Assembly (NCBI GenBank): GCA_038277395.1
Contig: CM076189.1
Coordinates: 212,266,011 to 212,330,010 of the forward strand
Length of the DNA stretch: 64,000 nt
Direction of reading: 5' to 3'
DNA from: Dryocosmus kuriphilus
Taxonomy: Eukaryota; Arthropoda; Insecta; Hymenoptera; Cynipidae
Under the pieces are notes generated by a model. That model had not been told where the DNA came from and ran no database searches. It was given only the letters and a program-made list of their open reading frames with translations. This document shows, one piece after another, positions 33,101-44,090 of this stretch; position 1 is the first letter of the stretch; each line of letters begins with the position of its first letter. A program made the translations under genes and the position numbers.

Positions 33101-34600
33101 TAAATGAAAAACAAAATTATCTAAGCTTCTTATCTATTAAATTAATTACACTTGATCAGTCTAGCGTGTTGTTTTGAACTGAAACAAAACACACAGAACC
33201 TTCAGAATTATTGAAAATTATAATGCTGATAAATTATGGAAATTACGAAATTAAAAATAATCTCAAGATTTTTAATTATTAAAAAAATCCCGAATTATAC
33301 AAATAACGAAATAAAAAATATCCGAAAGTAGAATTTATCCAATTATTAAATATTCGGTGTAGTTTGAGATTTTTTAAAGACTTTTTCTCAATTTTATCAA
33401 AAATCGTTTATTATATCGTAAAATTAGTTTAAAGAAAAAAGATTACGTAGTTCAAACTTATAATATGGAATCATAAAGAGAAGCGAAAAAATATTAATAC
33501 GTAAATTAGAGTGGATCAAAGAAACAATATGTTTAAATAAGTCAAACGTGTTTAAGAAAATGATTATTTTCGGAATTGAAATATTTTCATGGATGGCAAG
33601 TTTTATTCACGTATCTTAATACGTCAACCTTCTCCATAATTTTGTACAGATTTTTATTTGCTGATACATAGAAGATAAGAATTTTCTTTATGGAATTAGA
33701 TATTGTTTCATTTTCATCGTGTAAATTTAAAATTGTCTAGTCCACAACTTTTCAAGAATCGTTCAATTAAAGATTTCTTTAATTCGAAAATTATCTCAGC
33801 AATAAAAATTGTATTTTTTATTTTGAAAATACGTGAAGTTATTGGTGTGAACAAATCAATGATTTATGTTTCAGTTTTAAGATTCTCCTTTTTTTAAAAA
33901 AAGAAATGACCTAAAATTGTATTCTTTCGAAATTTATTGATTTTTCTTAAAAAGATCAATTTACGAGAAAAAACAGTGACACAACCCAAAATTGTCACGC
34001 CTGTAGAGCAGGATCACAATCGCGTTCGAGCAGTGTGAGTAGAATGTACTTTCTAGTCACTAGGGAGTAAAAAATGACGTCAACGAAAGAATATGGGTTC
34101 TATTCGCGGCAGTGTGTAAATATTAATCGACACGAGAATACATTCGAATACAGTCGATAAATTCAAAACGGCGAAAATTTTCAAAGTAAAATAAGACTTT
34201 ATTTTAAAGGCCGAAAGGTTAAAATATTTATATCTGCTCGGTTTCGAGGTACAAGAAAATCTGCCGTGAAATTTTGGGTCTTGTGAAAGCGACGCGCTTC
34301 CTTACACCCCCAACTTTCCATCTTCAATTTGAATAGCCAATGGGGTTCGATTTACACTGTAGTCGGACCCCAATGGGCGTGCAAAAATGCGTGCGCATTG
34401 ACCCCACGTGGACATGCAGTTTTATTTCGCAGGAGTCTTATTCATTTGGACCCAAATACCTGAAACTTGGATGAATTTTCGAGGTCTTATTATCCTACAA
34501 TCTTGAATGCTCGCTTCTGGACCGTAATAAAATATTTAAGTAGGCTAGACAAAGTAAATATACGAATTTGAGGAAGAAGATAATATAGACATAAAATTAA
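33101..34600. other. Unassigned non-coding sequence
   Basis: No reading frame with recognisable protein and no repeat shared with the rest of the window were seen. The stretch 34000-34480 is noticeably less AT-rich than its surroundings and may be an old insertion, but I cannot name it. Confidence 0.4.
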
Positions 34601-35461
34601 GGGGCGCACCCGAATTAATCCAACGGTCAGTATTTGAACTGTGCATTCCAGGGCCCCTTTTATTTTTGGTCCGAATTGAGCCAAAGGAGGGTTAACGTCG
34701 CATACCCCCACTTTTGCGCCAAGCGTATTTCCCCTCAGTGGAAAGAATCTGTTCCTTTATACTCAATCCTATATAAATCTGTTAATGACCTAATTTGTCA
34801 ATGATCATGATAGTCTTGTAATTGTATGTCACAGTTGTTTCCAAGTCATGATGGTCTAAAAAAAACACACTGTTTAGGAACGTTTAACTTATTTTTAGCA
34901 ACGTTTAACTTATGTTTTAACTATATTGTACTTGTATGCATTGTTGATGTTATTTGCATTAATAAGTTAAAAATATTATTAACCAGCTGGAAAAGGGGTT
35001 GAGGGATGTTATTTGCATTAATAAGTTAAAAATATTATTAACCAGTTGGAAAAGGGGTTGAGGGATGTTATTTGCATTAATAAGTTGAAAATATTATTAA
35101 CCAGCTGGAAAAGGGATTGAGGGATGCTATTTGCATTAATAAGTTAAAAATATTATTAACCAGCAGGAAAAGGGGTTGAGGGATGTGGGGCACTTCTATC
35201 TTCAGACACTTGGTAATGGCCAAATTGGTTCTTTAAAATGCATAAAATCACTTAAAAAATAATACTGAGCTTTCAAAAACTCAATATTTGAATATTATAT
35301 TCCTAATTGTACGAAGGACAATAGGCATTCGGATAGCGTAGTGGGGGAACGTGTAGTGGAGGAGGCCGGCCTTATCCCCTGGCTACCTGCCTGAAAGATT
35401 AGCTCAATTCGGGACGAGAAAAGGTAGGGTGGTTGACCGTTGGCTTAATTCGGGTGCACGG
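34601..35461 (-). mobile_element. Non-autonomous DNA transposon, GCACCCGAATT family, member 1
   Basis: The 861-bp element starts GGGGCGCACCCGAATT and ends, read inward from the right, CCGTGCACCCGAATT; terminal inverted repeats are about 30 bp. It is flanked by a perfect 8-bp duplication AAAATTAA (34593-34600; 35462-35469). It contains four tandem 59-bp units (34949-35185) and one copy, in the right end, of the 108-bp sequence that is amplified in member 2. No transposase is present. An 8-bp duplication is compatible with hAT, P or Merlin superfamilies; the termini do not resemble the two Merlins here. Confidence 0.85.
34949..35185. repeat. 59-bp tandem repeat, four units
   Basis: Units beginning GTTATTTGCATTAATAAGTT recur at 34949, 35008, 35067 and 35126 and include AACCAGCTGGAAAAGGGGTT. 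Member 2 of the same transposon family has only two units (about 39438-39555). Confidence 0.85.
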
Positions 35462-35469
35462 AAAATTAA

Positions 35470-36270
35470 GGACCCGATTCTGCAGTTATGCTTAAAATTC
35501 ACTTAAAAGGCTATTAGGTTTTCTGAAAATAGCATCAAAATGCCTCTCGGAATCGTCGAGTTTGAATATGCAATATCTAAGGGTCTAAAGTGTCTAAAAT
35601 CTGCTTTTAATACTACGCTGGAACTTTTTCTCAGGAACTCTAATATTTACAGTCACCATATAAATTCTAATTACATATCTAGACACACACAGTTTTCTTA
35701 AATACAAATTTAGTCTCTCGGATCTCGCACGCATACGTTTTAAATTCGCCCGTGTCATATTTGCTTGCTAAGATCACAGCAGGATCAGGACATGACGTAT
35801 GTATATATATGTACAATAGTGTTTTAATTGGCATGAACTTTTACAGTATAGAGCCACAGCACCAGTACAGTGGCGCCGGTGAGGGCGCGCTAAGTTACAA
35901 TTTCGAATACAAAAATAGTCAAGACTTAGTATCTAATGTATATTTCTAACGTATATTTGAAAACTATGTTCTTGGCAGTATCAAATCTTAACCTAATGTA
36001 GTATTACGAAGAATACACGGATAGCATAGTCTCGCCATCATGCGACAGTCGTTGGAACAGCTATCCACACGCGTTAATTCAAATATTCTATATAATATTT
36101 CTATACACCACCGTTTCGAAAAACGAGATTGTGGACCCAATTTACAGACATGAAGAAGCCGATATCATGGGGTAGTTCAAAACAGTATCGTGCGTGACTC
36201 GGGGGAGATCTTTTATCTTTTCGATTCTACGGTTTGGGAATATTTTCAGGACTCAACTCCGGCTCATCCT
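35470..36270. other. Unassigned non-coding sequence
   Basis: No gene recognised. It includes a short GC-rich patch near 35865-35895. The open frame at 35752-35949 has no recognisable features. Confidence 0.35.
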
Positions 36271-36747
36271 GAAAACATTTCTCTCACCGTGGAAACGAAA
36301 ACGACTCCCTCTAGTTACACAATATACTATTATCTTGCAATATCAAAGTCAATGACGAGCTTTTTGGATAGGATTTCTAATGCAATCATATGCGCCACCT
36401 TTAAAATTACAAAAACCATAAGAAACCCCCTCATCATCACTTATCTTTAACTCACCCCACCCAACAACAGTAATTACTTTATTTTGCATTATCAAAGTCG
36501 TTGACGGGCTTTTCGAATAGGACCGTAAACGATAAATTGTAAACAATTAAAATGTGATATTCTTTAAATTTGAAAGGAATCAAAATTATAGTTTCTATGT
36601 TTCAAATAATTCGTAATTTAGAAGAACTTAAATTAAGATGCGTTAACAAAATTCTTTTTGTTTACGAAGAATTAAAGCAATATTGATTGAATAATCTACT
36701 AAATCGATTATTTTGTTCCTAGAAATGACTCATTAATCAGTGAAAAT

Positions 36748-39700
36748 CCGTGCACCCGAATTGAGCAACAGTCAACCACCCTACCTTTTCTCGTCCCGAA
36801 TTGAGCTAATCTTTCAGGCAGGTAGCCAAGGGACAAGGCCGGCCTCCTCCACTACGGTGCACCCGAATTGAGCCAACGGTCAATCACCCTACCTTTTCTC
36901 GTCGCGAATTGAGCTAATCTTTCAGGCAGGTAGCCAAGGGACGAGGCCGACCTCCTCCACTACGGTGCACCCGAATTGAGCCAACGGTCAATCACCCTAC
37001 CTTTTCTCGTCGCGAATTGAGCTAATCTTTCAGGCAGGTAGCCAAGGGACGAGGCCGACCTCCTCCACTACGGTGCACCCGAACTGAGCCAACGGTCAAT
37101 CACCCTACCTTTTCTCGTCCCGAATTGAGCTAATCTTTCAGGCAGGTAGCCAAGGGACGAGGCCGGCCTCCTCCACTACGGTGGACCCGAATTGAGCCAA
37201 CGGTCAATCACTCTACCTTTTCTCGTCCCGAATTGAGCTAATCTTTCAGGCAGGTAGCCAAGGGACGAGGCCGGCCTCCTCCACTACGGTGCACCCGAAT
37301 TGAGCCAACGGTCAATCACCCTACCTTTTCTCGTCTCGAATTGAGCTAATCTTTCAGGCAGGTAGCCAAGGGACGAGGCCGGCCTCCTCCACTACGGTGG
37401 ACCCGAATTGAGCCAACGGTCAATCACCCTACCTTTTCTCGTCCCGAATTGAGCTAATCTTTCAGGCAGGTAGCCAAGGGACAAGGCCGGTCTCCTCCAC
37501 TACGGTGCACCCGAACTGAGCCAACGGTCAATCACCCTACCTTTTCTCGTCGCGAATTGAGCTAATCTTTCAGGCAGGTAGCCAAGGGACGAGGCCGACC
37601 TCCTCCACTACGGTGCACCCGAATTGAGCCAACGGTCAATTACCCTACCTTTTCTCGTCCCAAATTGAGCTAATCTTTCAGGCAGGTAGCCAAGGGACGA
37701 GGCCGGCCTCCTCCACTACGGTGCACCCGAATTGAGCCAACGGTCAATCACCCTACCTTTTCTCGTCGCGAATTGAGCTAATCTTTCAGGCAGGTAGCCA
37801 AGGGACGAGGCCGACCTCCTCCACTACGGTGCACCCGAATTGAGCCAACGGTCAATCACCCTACCTTTTCTCGTCCCGAATTGAGCTAATCTTTCAGGCA
37901 GGTAGCCAAGGGACGAGGCCGGCCTCCTCCACTACAGTGCACCCGAATTGAGCCAACGGTCAATCACCCACCTTTTCCCCGAATTGAGCTAATCTTTCCT
38001 TTTCTTTTCTCGTCCCGAATTGAGCTAATCTTTCAGGCAGGTAGCCAAGGGACGAGGCCGGACCTCCTCCACTACGGTGCACCCGAATTGAGCCAACGGT
38101 CAATCACCCTACCTTTTCTCGTCGCGAATTGAGCTAATCTTTCAGGCAGGTAGCCAAGGGACGAGGCCGACCTCCTCCACTACGGTGCACCCGAATTGAG
38201 CCAACGGTCAATCACCCAACCTTTTCTCGTCCCGAATTGAGCTAATCTTTCAGGCAGGTAGCCAAGGACGAGGACGAGGCCGGCCTCCTCCACTACGGTG
38301 CACCCGAATTGAGCCAACGGTCAATCACCCTACCGAATTTTTCTCGTCGCGAATTGAGCTGAATCTTTCAGGCAGGTAGCCAAGGGACGAGGCCGACCTC
38401 CTCCACTACGGTGCACCCGAATTGAGCCAACGGTCAATCACCCTACCTTTTCTCGTCCCGAATTGAGCTAATCTTTCAGGCAGGTAGCCAAGGGACGAGG
38501 CCGGCCTCCTCCACTACAGTGCACCCGAATTGAGCCAACGGTCAATCACCCTACCTTTTCTCGTCCCGAATTGAGCTAATCTTTCAGGCAGGTAGCCAAG
38601 GGACGAGGCCGGCCTCCTCCACTACGGTGCACCCGAACTGAGCCAACGGTCAATCACCCTACCTTTTCTCGTCGCGAATTGAGCTAATCTTTCAGGCAGG
38701 TAGCCAAGGGACGAGGCCGACCTCCTCCACTACGGTGCACCCGAACTGAGCCAACGGTCAATCACCCTACCTTTTCTCGTCCCGAATTGAGCTAATCTTT
38801 CAGGCAGGTAGCCAAGGGACGAGGCCGGCCTCCTCCACTACAGTGCACCCGAATTGAGCCAACGGTCAATCACCCTACCTTTTCTCGTCCCGAATTGAGC
38901 TAATCTTTCAGGCAGGTAGCCAAGGGACAAGGCCGGTCTCCTCCACTACGGTGCACCCGAAGTGAGCCAACGGTCAATCACCCTACCTTTTCTCGTCGCG
39001 AATTGAGCTAATCTTTCAGGCAGGTAGCCAAGGGACGAGGCCGACCTCCTCCACTACGGTGCACCCGAACTGAGCCAACGGTCAATCACCCTACCTTTTC
39101 TCGTCCCGAATTGAGCTAATCTTTCAGGCAGGTAGCCAAGGGACGAGGCCGGCCTCCTCCACTACGGTGCACCCGAATTGAGCCAACGGTCAATCACCCT
39201 ACCTTTTCTCGTCCCGAATTGAGCTAATCTTTCAGGCAGGTAGCCAAGGGACAAGGCCGACCTATTCCACTACGCGTTCCCCCACTACGCTATCCGAATG
39301 CCTATTGTCCTTTGTACAGTTAGGAATATAATATTCAAATATTGAATTTTTGAAAGCTTAGTATTATTTTTTAAGTGTTTTTATGCATTTTAAAGAACCA
39401 ATTTGGCCATTCTCAAGTGTCTGAAGATAGAAGTACCCCACATACTTCAACCCCTTTTCCAGCTGGTTAATAATATTTTTAACTTATTAATGCAAATAAC
39501 ATCCCTCAACCCCTTTTCCAGCTGGTTATTAATATTTTTAACTTATTAATGCAAATAACATCAACAACGCATACAAATACAATATAGTTAAAAAATAAGT
39601 TAAACGTTCCTAAACAGTGTGTTTTTTTTTTAGAACATCATGACTTGGAGACAACTTTCACATAAAATTACAGGACTATCATGATCATTGAAAAATTAGG

Positions 39701-39887
39701 TCATTAACAGATTTATATAGAATTGAGTGTAAAGGAACAGATTCTCTCCACTGAGGGGAAATACGCTCGGCGCAAAAGTGGGGGTATGCGACGTTAACCC
39801 TCCTTTGGCTCAATTCGGACCAAAAATAAAAGGAGCCCTGGAATGCACAATTCAAATACTGACCATTGGCTCAAATCGGGTGCGCCC
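36748..39887 (+). mobile_element. GCACCCGAATT-family transposon, member 2, containing a satellite
   Basis: The left end starts CCGTGCACCCGAATTGAGC and the right end, read inward, GGGCGCACCCGATTTGAGCC. A perfect 8-bp duplication GTGAAAAT flanks it (36740-36747; 39888-39895). Block D has the uninterrupted target near 56360. The right part (39275-39887) is the inverted counterpart of 34601-35357 of member 1. The left part is a 2.5-kb array of the terminal 108-bp segment. Without the array the element would be about the size of member 1. Confidence 0.9.
36750..39274 (+). repeat. 108-bp satellite array, 23 units
   Basis: Units beginning GTGCACCCGAATTGAGCC start at 36750, 36857, 36965 and then nearly every 108 bp to 39167; exceptions are one unit of 140 bp (37937) and two of 113 bp (38185, 38298). 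Each unit is the left terminal inverted repeat plus subterminal sequence. Two main variants alternate irregularly: GTCGCG linked with CCGACC, and GTCCCG linked with CCGGCC; a third (ACAAGGCCGGTC) occurs at 37397 and 38843. In both cases it is followed by a GTCGCG unit, implying multi-unit duplications. Confidence 0.95.
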
Positions 39888-40185
39888 GTGAAAATATGTG
39901 TAAATATATGAATTGATCATACAATTTTGTACTGGTTTATTTTTGTGTGTACAACAATTATTATGAAAAGATGATTGAGAAAAGTAGACATAAATTTTTC
40001 ATGACCTCTCCTATATTACAGTTAACAAACTTGATTGAAGAAAATAGCATAAATACAATAATTTCGGTATTATTATTTTTTTCTTAACCAAAAAACAAAA
40101 ACCCAACGTAAAAACTCACTTTCTTTGCACTATTGCTACATATAATTGATAATTGTTATTCGATATAGTTGCCTAGCTGAGAGTA

Positions 40186-41034
40186 TTAGTTTTCATGCGC
40201 AGAGCCAGAAGCTCCAAAACCTCCAGAATGATGAGGATTTTGGTTGAAATTTTCTTGGTTCAAAACTTGAGATTCATGGCTTGATGAATCTTGGGGGTTT
40301 ACAGGCAACCCAATGACGATTGGAGGTCCATATTTATTGGCGGGACCATATGCAGGCCTATATACAGGAATCCCAGGAACTTGTGAAGGTTCATATGTAT
40401 TGTAGGGACCACTTGTAGATGGATACCCAATTGACTCACGCCCAAATTGCTGATGCCTACGAGTCAGATATTGAGGTACATCAATACGACTGGTGTTAAC
40501 ATTATCTACGAATTTTTTAGCACCCTCATCATAAAGTTGCAAATTCCCATCAATGTTAGGTCTCAAACTCAGTCGTGAAGAAGACCCAGCAATGTCAGTT
40601 TTCTCCGGAAAGAGTTGCAGTTCCTTCACATTTTTCCCATCATTGTTCATGCCTGATGATATTTCTGTCAAAAAACATACGAGATTGATGAATTTTCAAT
40701 GTTAAAAATGTATTTGAAAATATTAAATGTATAATGAATAAAATATCGAGTAAAATGGCTTAAGTTAATCACTCGTGATAGGTCATTGATCAAAATTCTC
40801 GAGCAGTAAATTTTTCATAAAATATCTGATTATTAAAAGGTTATAAGCAAAAACTACATTTCATGAGAAAAATTTTCTGGCACACATAACTCTTGATATC
40901 TGGTTTAAACTATCTATAGATGTTGGCAGGCTCGTCATTTGCCAAGTATCAAAATAATTCTAATTATTATTATGCTTACCAAGGTAAATGAAGAAAAGCA
41001 AAAAGATGACAAGAGCACCAATAAGGGATCCCAT
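40186..41034 (-). CDS. Secreted Pro/Tyr-rich protein, copy C (intact)
   Basis: Exon 1 (41034-40980) encodes signal peptide MGSLIGALVIFLLFFIYL; donor G|GTAAGC; intron 40979-40665; acceptor TTTTTTGACAG; exon 2 (40664-40186) starts completing a Glu codon (EISSGMNNDGKN) and ends SGSAHEN-TAA. The precursor is 177 aa with no cysteine. Features in order: charged N-terminus with LQLFPEK, a variable middle with GNLQLYDE and KFVDNV, a Pro/Tyr/Gly section (GYPSTSGPYNTYEP, VPGIPVYRPAYGPANKYGPP), LPVNPQDS, and an Asn/His/Gly tail (NQNPHHSGGFGASGSAHEN). No lesion is visible; it is the best candidate for a working member. Secreted; function unknown. A 320-bp segment of exon 2 plus intron is identical to copy D. 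Confidence 0.82.
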
Positions 41035-41079
41035 TTTATTTTTATGTAGACTAAATTGATTCTCGGAATTTCCTGGAGG

Positions 41080-41126
41080 GTAACTGACGATTTTTCAGAA
41101 AGTCAGTCGCTAATATATATACTATA
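41080..41126 (-). promoter_or_regulatory. Core promoter of gene C: TATA box and initiator
   Basis: A minus-strand TATATATATTA run (complement of 41111-41124) sits about 35 bases upstream of GTCAGTT (TCAGT at 41087-41083). Spacing and sequence match the promoter of copy A. The upstream motif CTTGAGCATCTA is also conserved in A, B and D. Confidence 0.65.
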
Positions 41127-41517
41127 GATGCTCAAGGTGCTTACATAAGACACAGAGTGGCAAACTAGATGAAAACAATAAAACTTAGTACCTTTGTGTT
41201 TATACATGTGGTAGCAATGTATAAACGCTTCACTTGACCTTCCATGAAAATTTAGATATCAGTTTTCGGTAATTTAAGTAATTCTCTTTCAGTCTTGGAA
41301 CTGCAAAACCATTCAGTAACTTAAAAATACTATAAAGTTTAAATTCAATAACAACTTATTGAAACAGCTGCATAATAAATTGGAAAGATAAATCAAATTT
41401 GAAGTACCTGACTCGGTGGATTTGAATAACATTAATTTATATTAATTAATTTCAGGTATTCAATTTTTAATTCGATTGCTGATCTAACTACTTTTTTAGA
41501 CAAACGAGAAAAAAGCT

Positions 41518-41589
41518 ACCTCGGCCCGGATTTGAACCGGGAACGCCGCTATTCACGAGTGGAGCGTTTTCCAATTACGCCACCGAGGT
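41518..41589 (-). tRNA. tRNA-like sequence 1 (UGA at anticodon position), probable pseudogene
   Basis: It folds as a cloverleaf: acceptor ACCTCGG/CCGAGGT, D arm GCG/CGC, anticodon arm CCACT-CGTGAAT-AGCGG (one mismatch), T arm CCCGG-TTCAAAT-CCGGG. The loop places TGA at the anticodon, but the base before it is G rather than U33, and a serine tRNA should have a long variable arm, absent here (4 nt). It is probably a tRNA-derived repeat. Confidence 0.55.
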
Positions 41590-41821
41590 CTCAGTAGATC
41601 GTTTGTCGTTTCTCTTATTCAACAGGATGATGCGGGTTTGCACCTATACCTGTGAAGTTTTTCAATTTGAATGAATTAAACTAGAATATTTCACGAATCT
41701 GGATATAGTTTTTAATATTAAGTTATTATCGATCAGTATAATTAATTAATTAGTTTCAGGCGTTAAGTTCTTAATTCGATTGCTGATCTAAATAATTTTT
41801 TATACAAACAAGAAAAAATCT

Positions 41822-41893
41822 ACCTCGGCCCGGATTTGAACCGGGAACGCCGCTATTCACGAGTGGAGCGTTTTCCAATTACGCCACCGAGGC
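41822..41893 (-). tRNA. tRNA-like sequence 2, probable pseudogene
   Basis: Nearly identical to sequence 1, within the second direct unit of the same insertion. It has the same loop CGTGAAT and short variable region. Confidence 0.55.
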
Positions 41894-42046
41894 CTCAGTA
41901 GATCGTTTGTCGTTTCTCTTATTCAACAGGATGATGCGGGGTTGCACCTATACCTGTGAACTTTTTCAATTTGAATGAATTAAACCAGAATATTTCACGA
42001 ATCTGGATATAGTTTTTAATATTAAGTTATTATCGATCAGTATAAT

Positions 42047-42106
42047 TAATTGGAAAACGCTCCACTCGTGAATAGTGGCGTTCCCGGTTCAAATCCGGGC
42101 CGAGGT
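42047..42106 (+). tRNA. tRNA-like sequence 3, 5'-truncated
   Basis: Inverted relative to 1 and 2 and beginning only at the D loop (AATTGGAAAACGC), so the acceptor 5' strand is missing. The anticodon stem is perfectly paired (CCACT/AGTGG). Confidence 0.5.
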
Positions 42107-42338
42107 AGATTTTTTCTCGTTTGTCTAAAAAATTATTTAGGTCAGCAATAGAATTAAAAATTTAACAGCTGAAATTATTTAATTAATTATATTGATCGAT
42201 AATAACTTAATATTAAAAACTATATCCAGATTCGTGAAATATTCTGGTTTAATTCATTCAAATTGGAAAACTTCACAGGTATAGGTGCAAACCCGCATCA
42301 TCCTGTTGAATAAGAGAAACGAGAAACGATCTACTGAG

Positions 42339-42410
42339 GCCTCGGTGGCGTAATTGGAAAACGCTCCACTCGTGAATAGTGGCGTTCCCGGTTCAAATCC
42401 GGGTCGAGGT
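42339..42410 (+). tRNA. tRNA-like sequence 4, probable pseudogene
   Basis: Complete inverted copy with GCCTCGG/TCGAGGT acceptor arms (two G-T pairs), a fully paired anticodon stem CCACT/AGTGG and a CCCGG/CCGGG T stem. It has the same non-canonical CGTGAAT loop. Confidence 0.55.
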
Positions 42411-42534
42411 AAATTTTTTCTCTCTTGTCTAAAAAATTATTTAGATCACCAATCGAATTAAAAATTTAACACCTGAGATTAATTAATTAATTATACTGAT
42501 CGATAATAACTTAGTATTAAACATTAATTTATAT

Positions 42535-44090
42535 TGTAGTTCATACAAAAAAAAAAGAAATTTGTCAAAACGCACTTGGACCAATTGTGACTAGTTTTTT
42601 CCGCGTGAGGTCCTTGGCAATATTTTTAATTGACAAGTGATAAATTGTCACACCTCCTTCCGCTTTCGAATTCTATCCAAATTAAAGAATTTGTATCATC
42701 TACAAATTTAGTTATAATTAAAGAGTAAAAACAACTCCAAATTCCTTCCTCCAAATCCCATTTCCACCCCACTTATTCAAAAAATGAAGTAAAATTACAT
42801 TTTTCAAAGGCTTTGTCTACTCGTCCCAAAAAATTGGCGAAAAATTGTCGGGGCTGGAAAGGAGATCAACTAGAAAATCTTACGAGGAATATTTGACTAC
42901 TTATCCCGAATTTCGAGAATGCAAGACACTACGTTTTTTAAGGTTCCGCAGCTGCGGGCAGAAACCCTTATACTTTCGGTCGGGTATCCGTCCGTCCGTC
43001 CATCGGTCCGTTGCTGAGGGTTGTTATTAACCATTGCTAAGGATTGCTATTGACTGTTGATAAGATTTGTTATTTACTGTTATTAAGGTTTGTTATTAAA
43101 CGCTGCTAAGGATTGTTCTTGACTGTTGCCAGGGAATGTTAGTGGCCGTTGCTAAGGCTTGATATTGACTAATTCTTTAAATCTCATGTCTGTGAGTTAA
43201 GCCTGTCTTCGCAAAAGAGCTAAATGTACGTAAATTGCGTAAGTTTAGATTGATTGTATTTTCAGTCTAGCCGTGCAGCTAGTACTAAATATACGGACTG
43301 TCCGTACGTTTAGATTCGACCCAGTTACAAGTGTCAGCTCACACATAAACACATAAAAGCAAACTCTAAAGTTTTAATTAAATCGTCTAAAAGAAATCGA
43401 TACAAAAAGTACTGAAAAATCGAATTAGCAAAACTAAAATGTATTTGAAAAAAGTGATTTTTATTTTTCAAACAGTCAACTGCATCTTCGACTCATGGAC
43501 TTTCATAACTTTTAATTAGCTATGTAAACTTCGTGAGTTTCAAATGATTAACATTGAAACGTTACGTGAAATTTTTTGGTTATGAAGAAATACGGAGAAA
43601 CTCTATATCTAAGTTCGAATGCAATATTATTGAAAAAACATAAAAATTTCAAAACAATTTCTGCTATTAACTCCATGCATTTTTATTTCGATAAGGCCTT
43701 TTGATTCTTTTTAAGTTTAGCATAATCTGTGAAATGAATTATTTTTAAAACTCTGTCAAAATTATTCGTTTTTAATTAGCGCTATACTCAGCCTTACAAA
43801 ATTTCGATTTCAGCTATGTAATATCTTTGCTTTAAATATTTGAAATTCTGATTGAATAATAATAATATTCATAATATACTATGCAACAAATCTCTATTTC
43901 AAAGATTTTTTTCAATATTGCTGGTTCGTTTCCGATGAGATTTGTGGCCAGATCAAGGATATATATCGTTATTCTATATGAAATAATAGTCAACTAATAG
44001 AAATAGACGTATTTGTTTACGCTATCAGTGAGAGATCCACATATCTCAGTTGCCGTAATCGCGTGTTTTATGTAACACTTGATTTCATTA
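42535..44090. repeat. Block C upstream region with 24-bp minisatellite
   Basis: Aligned with 8370-9589 of block A and partly with 61826-62220 of block D. At 43012-43175 a TTGCTAAGGATTGTTATTGAC-like unit is repeated about six times; the same unit is expanded at 63553-63740. The empty site corresponding to mariner 1 lies near 43970. No gene is seen; the 61-codon frame at 42845 is not conserved. Confidence 0.65.

Larger units (their letters stand above)
41443..42519. mobile_element. 1.08-kb insertion of tRNA-like units, two direct then two inverted
   Basis: The insertion is bracketed by a 15-bp direct repeat AACATTAATTTATAT (41428-41442; 42520-42534) that is single in block D (61811-61825). It contains a roughly 300-bp unit with one tRNA-like sequence, present twice on the minus strand (41443-41745; 41745-42045), then an inverted truncated unit and an inverted larger unit. 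A 15-bp target duplication suggests LINE-type retroposition or repair-mediated insertion. It has no coding capacity. Confidence 0.8.

Noticed and set aside
35865..35895. Possible primer-binding site TGGCGCC of an LTR element
   Set aside because: No long terminal repeat, polypurine tract or retroelement coding region is nearby; a seven-base match is not sufficient.
36750..39274. CRISPR-like array
   Set aside because: The whole 108-bp unit repeats; there are no unique spacers between short repeats, and the array lies inside a eukaryotic transposon.
41518..42410. Functional tRNA-Ser(UGA) genes
   Set aside because: Short variable arm, missing U33, a truncated copy and placement inside a recent insertion all argue against functional serine tRNAs.
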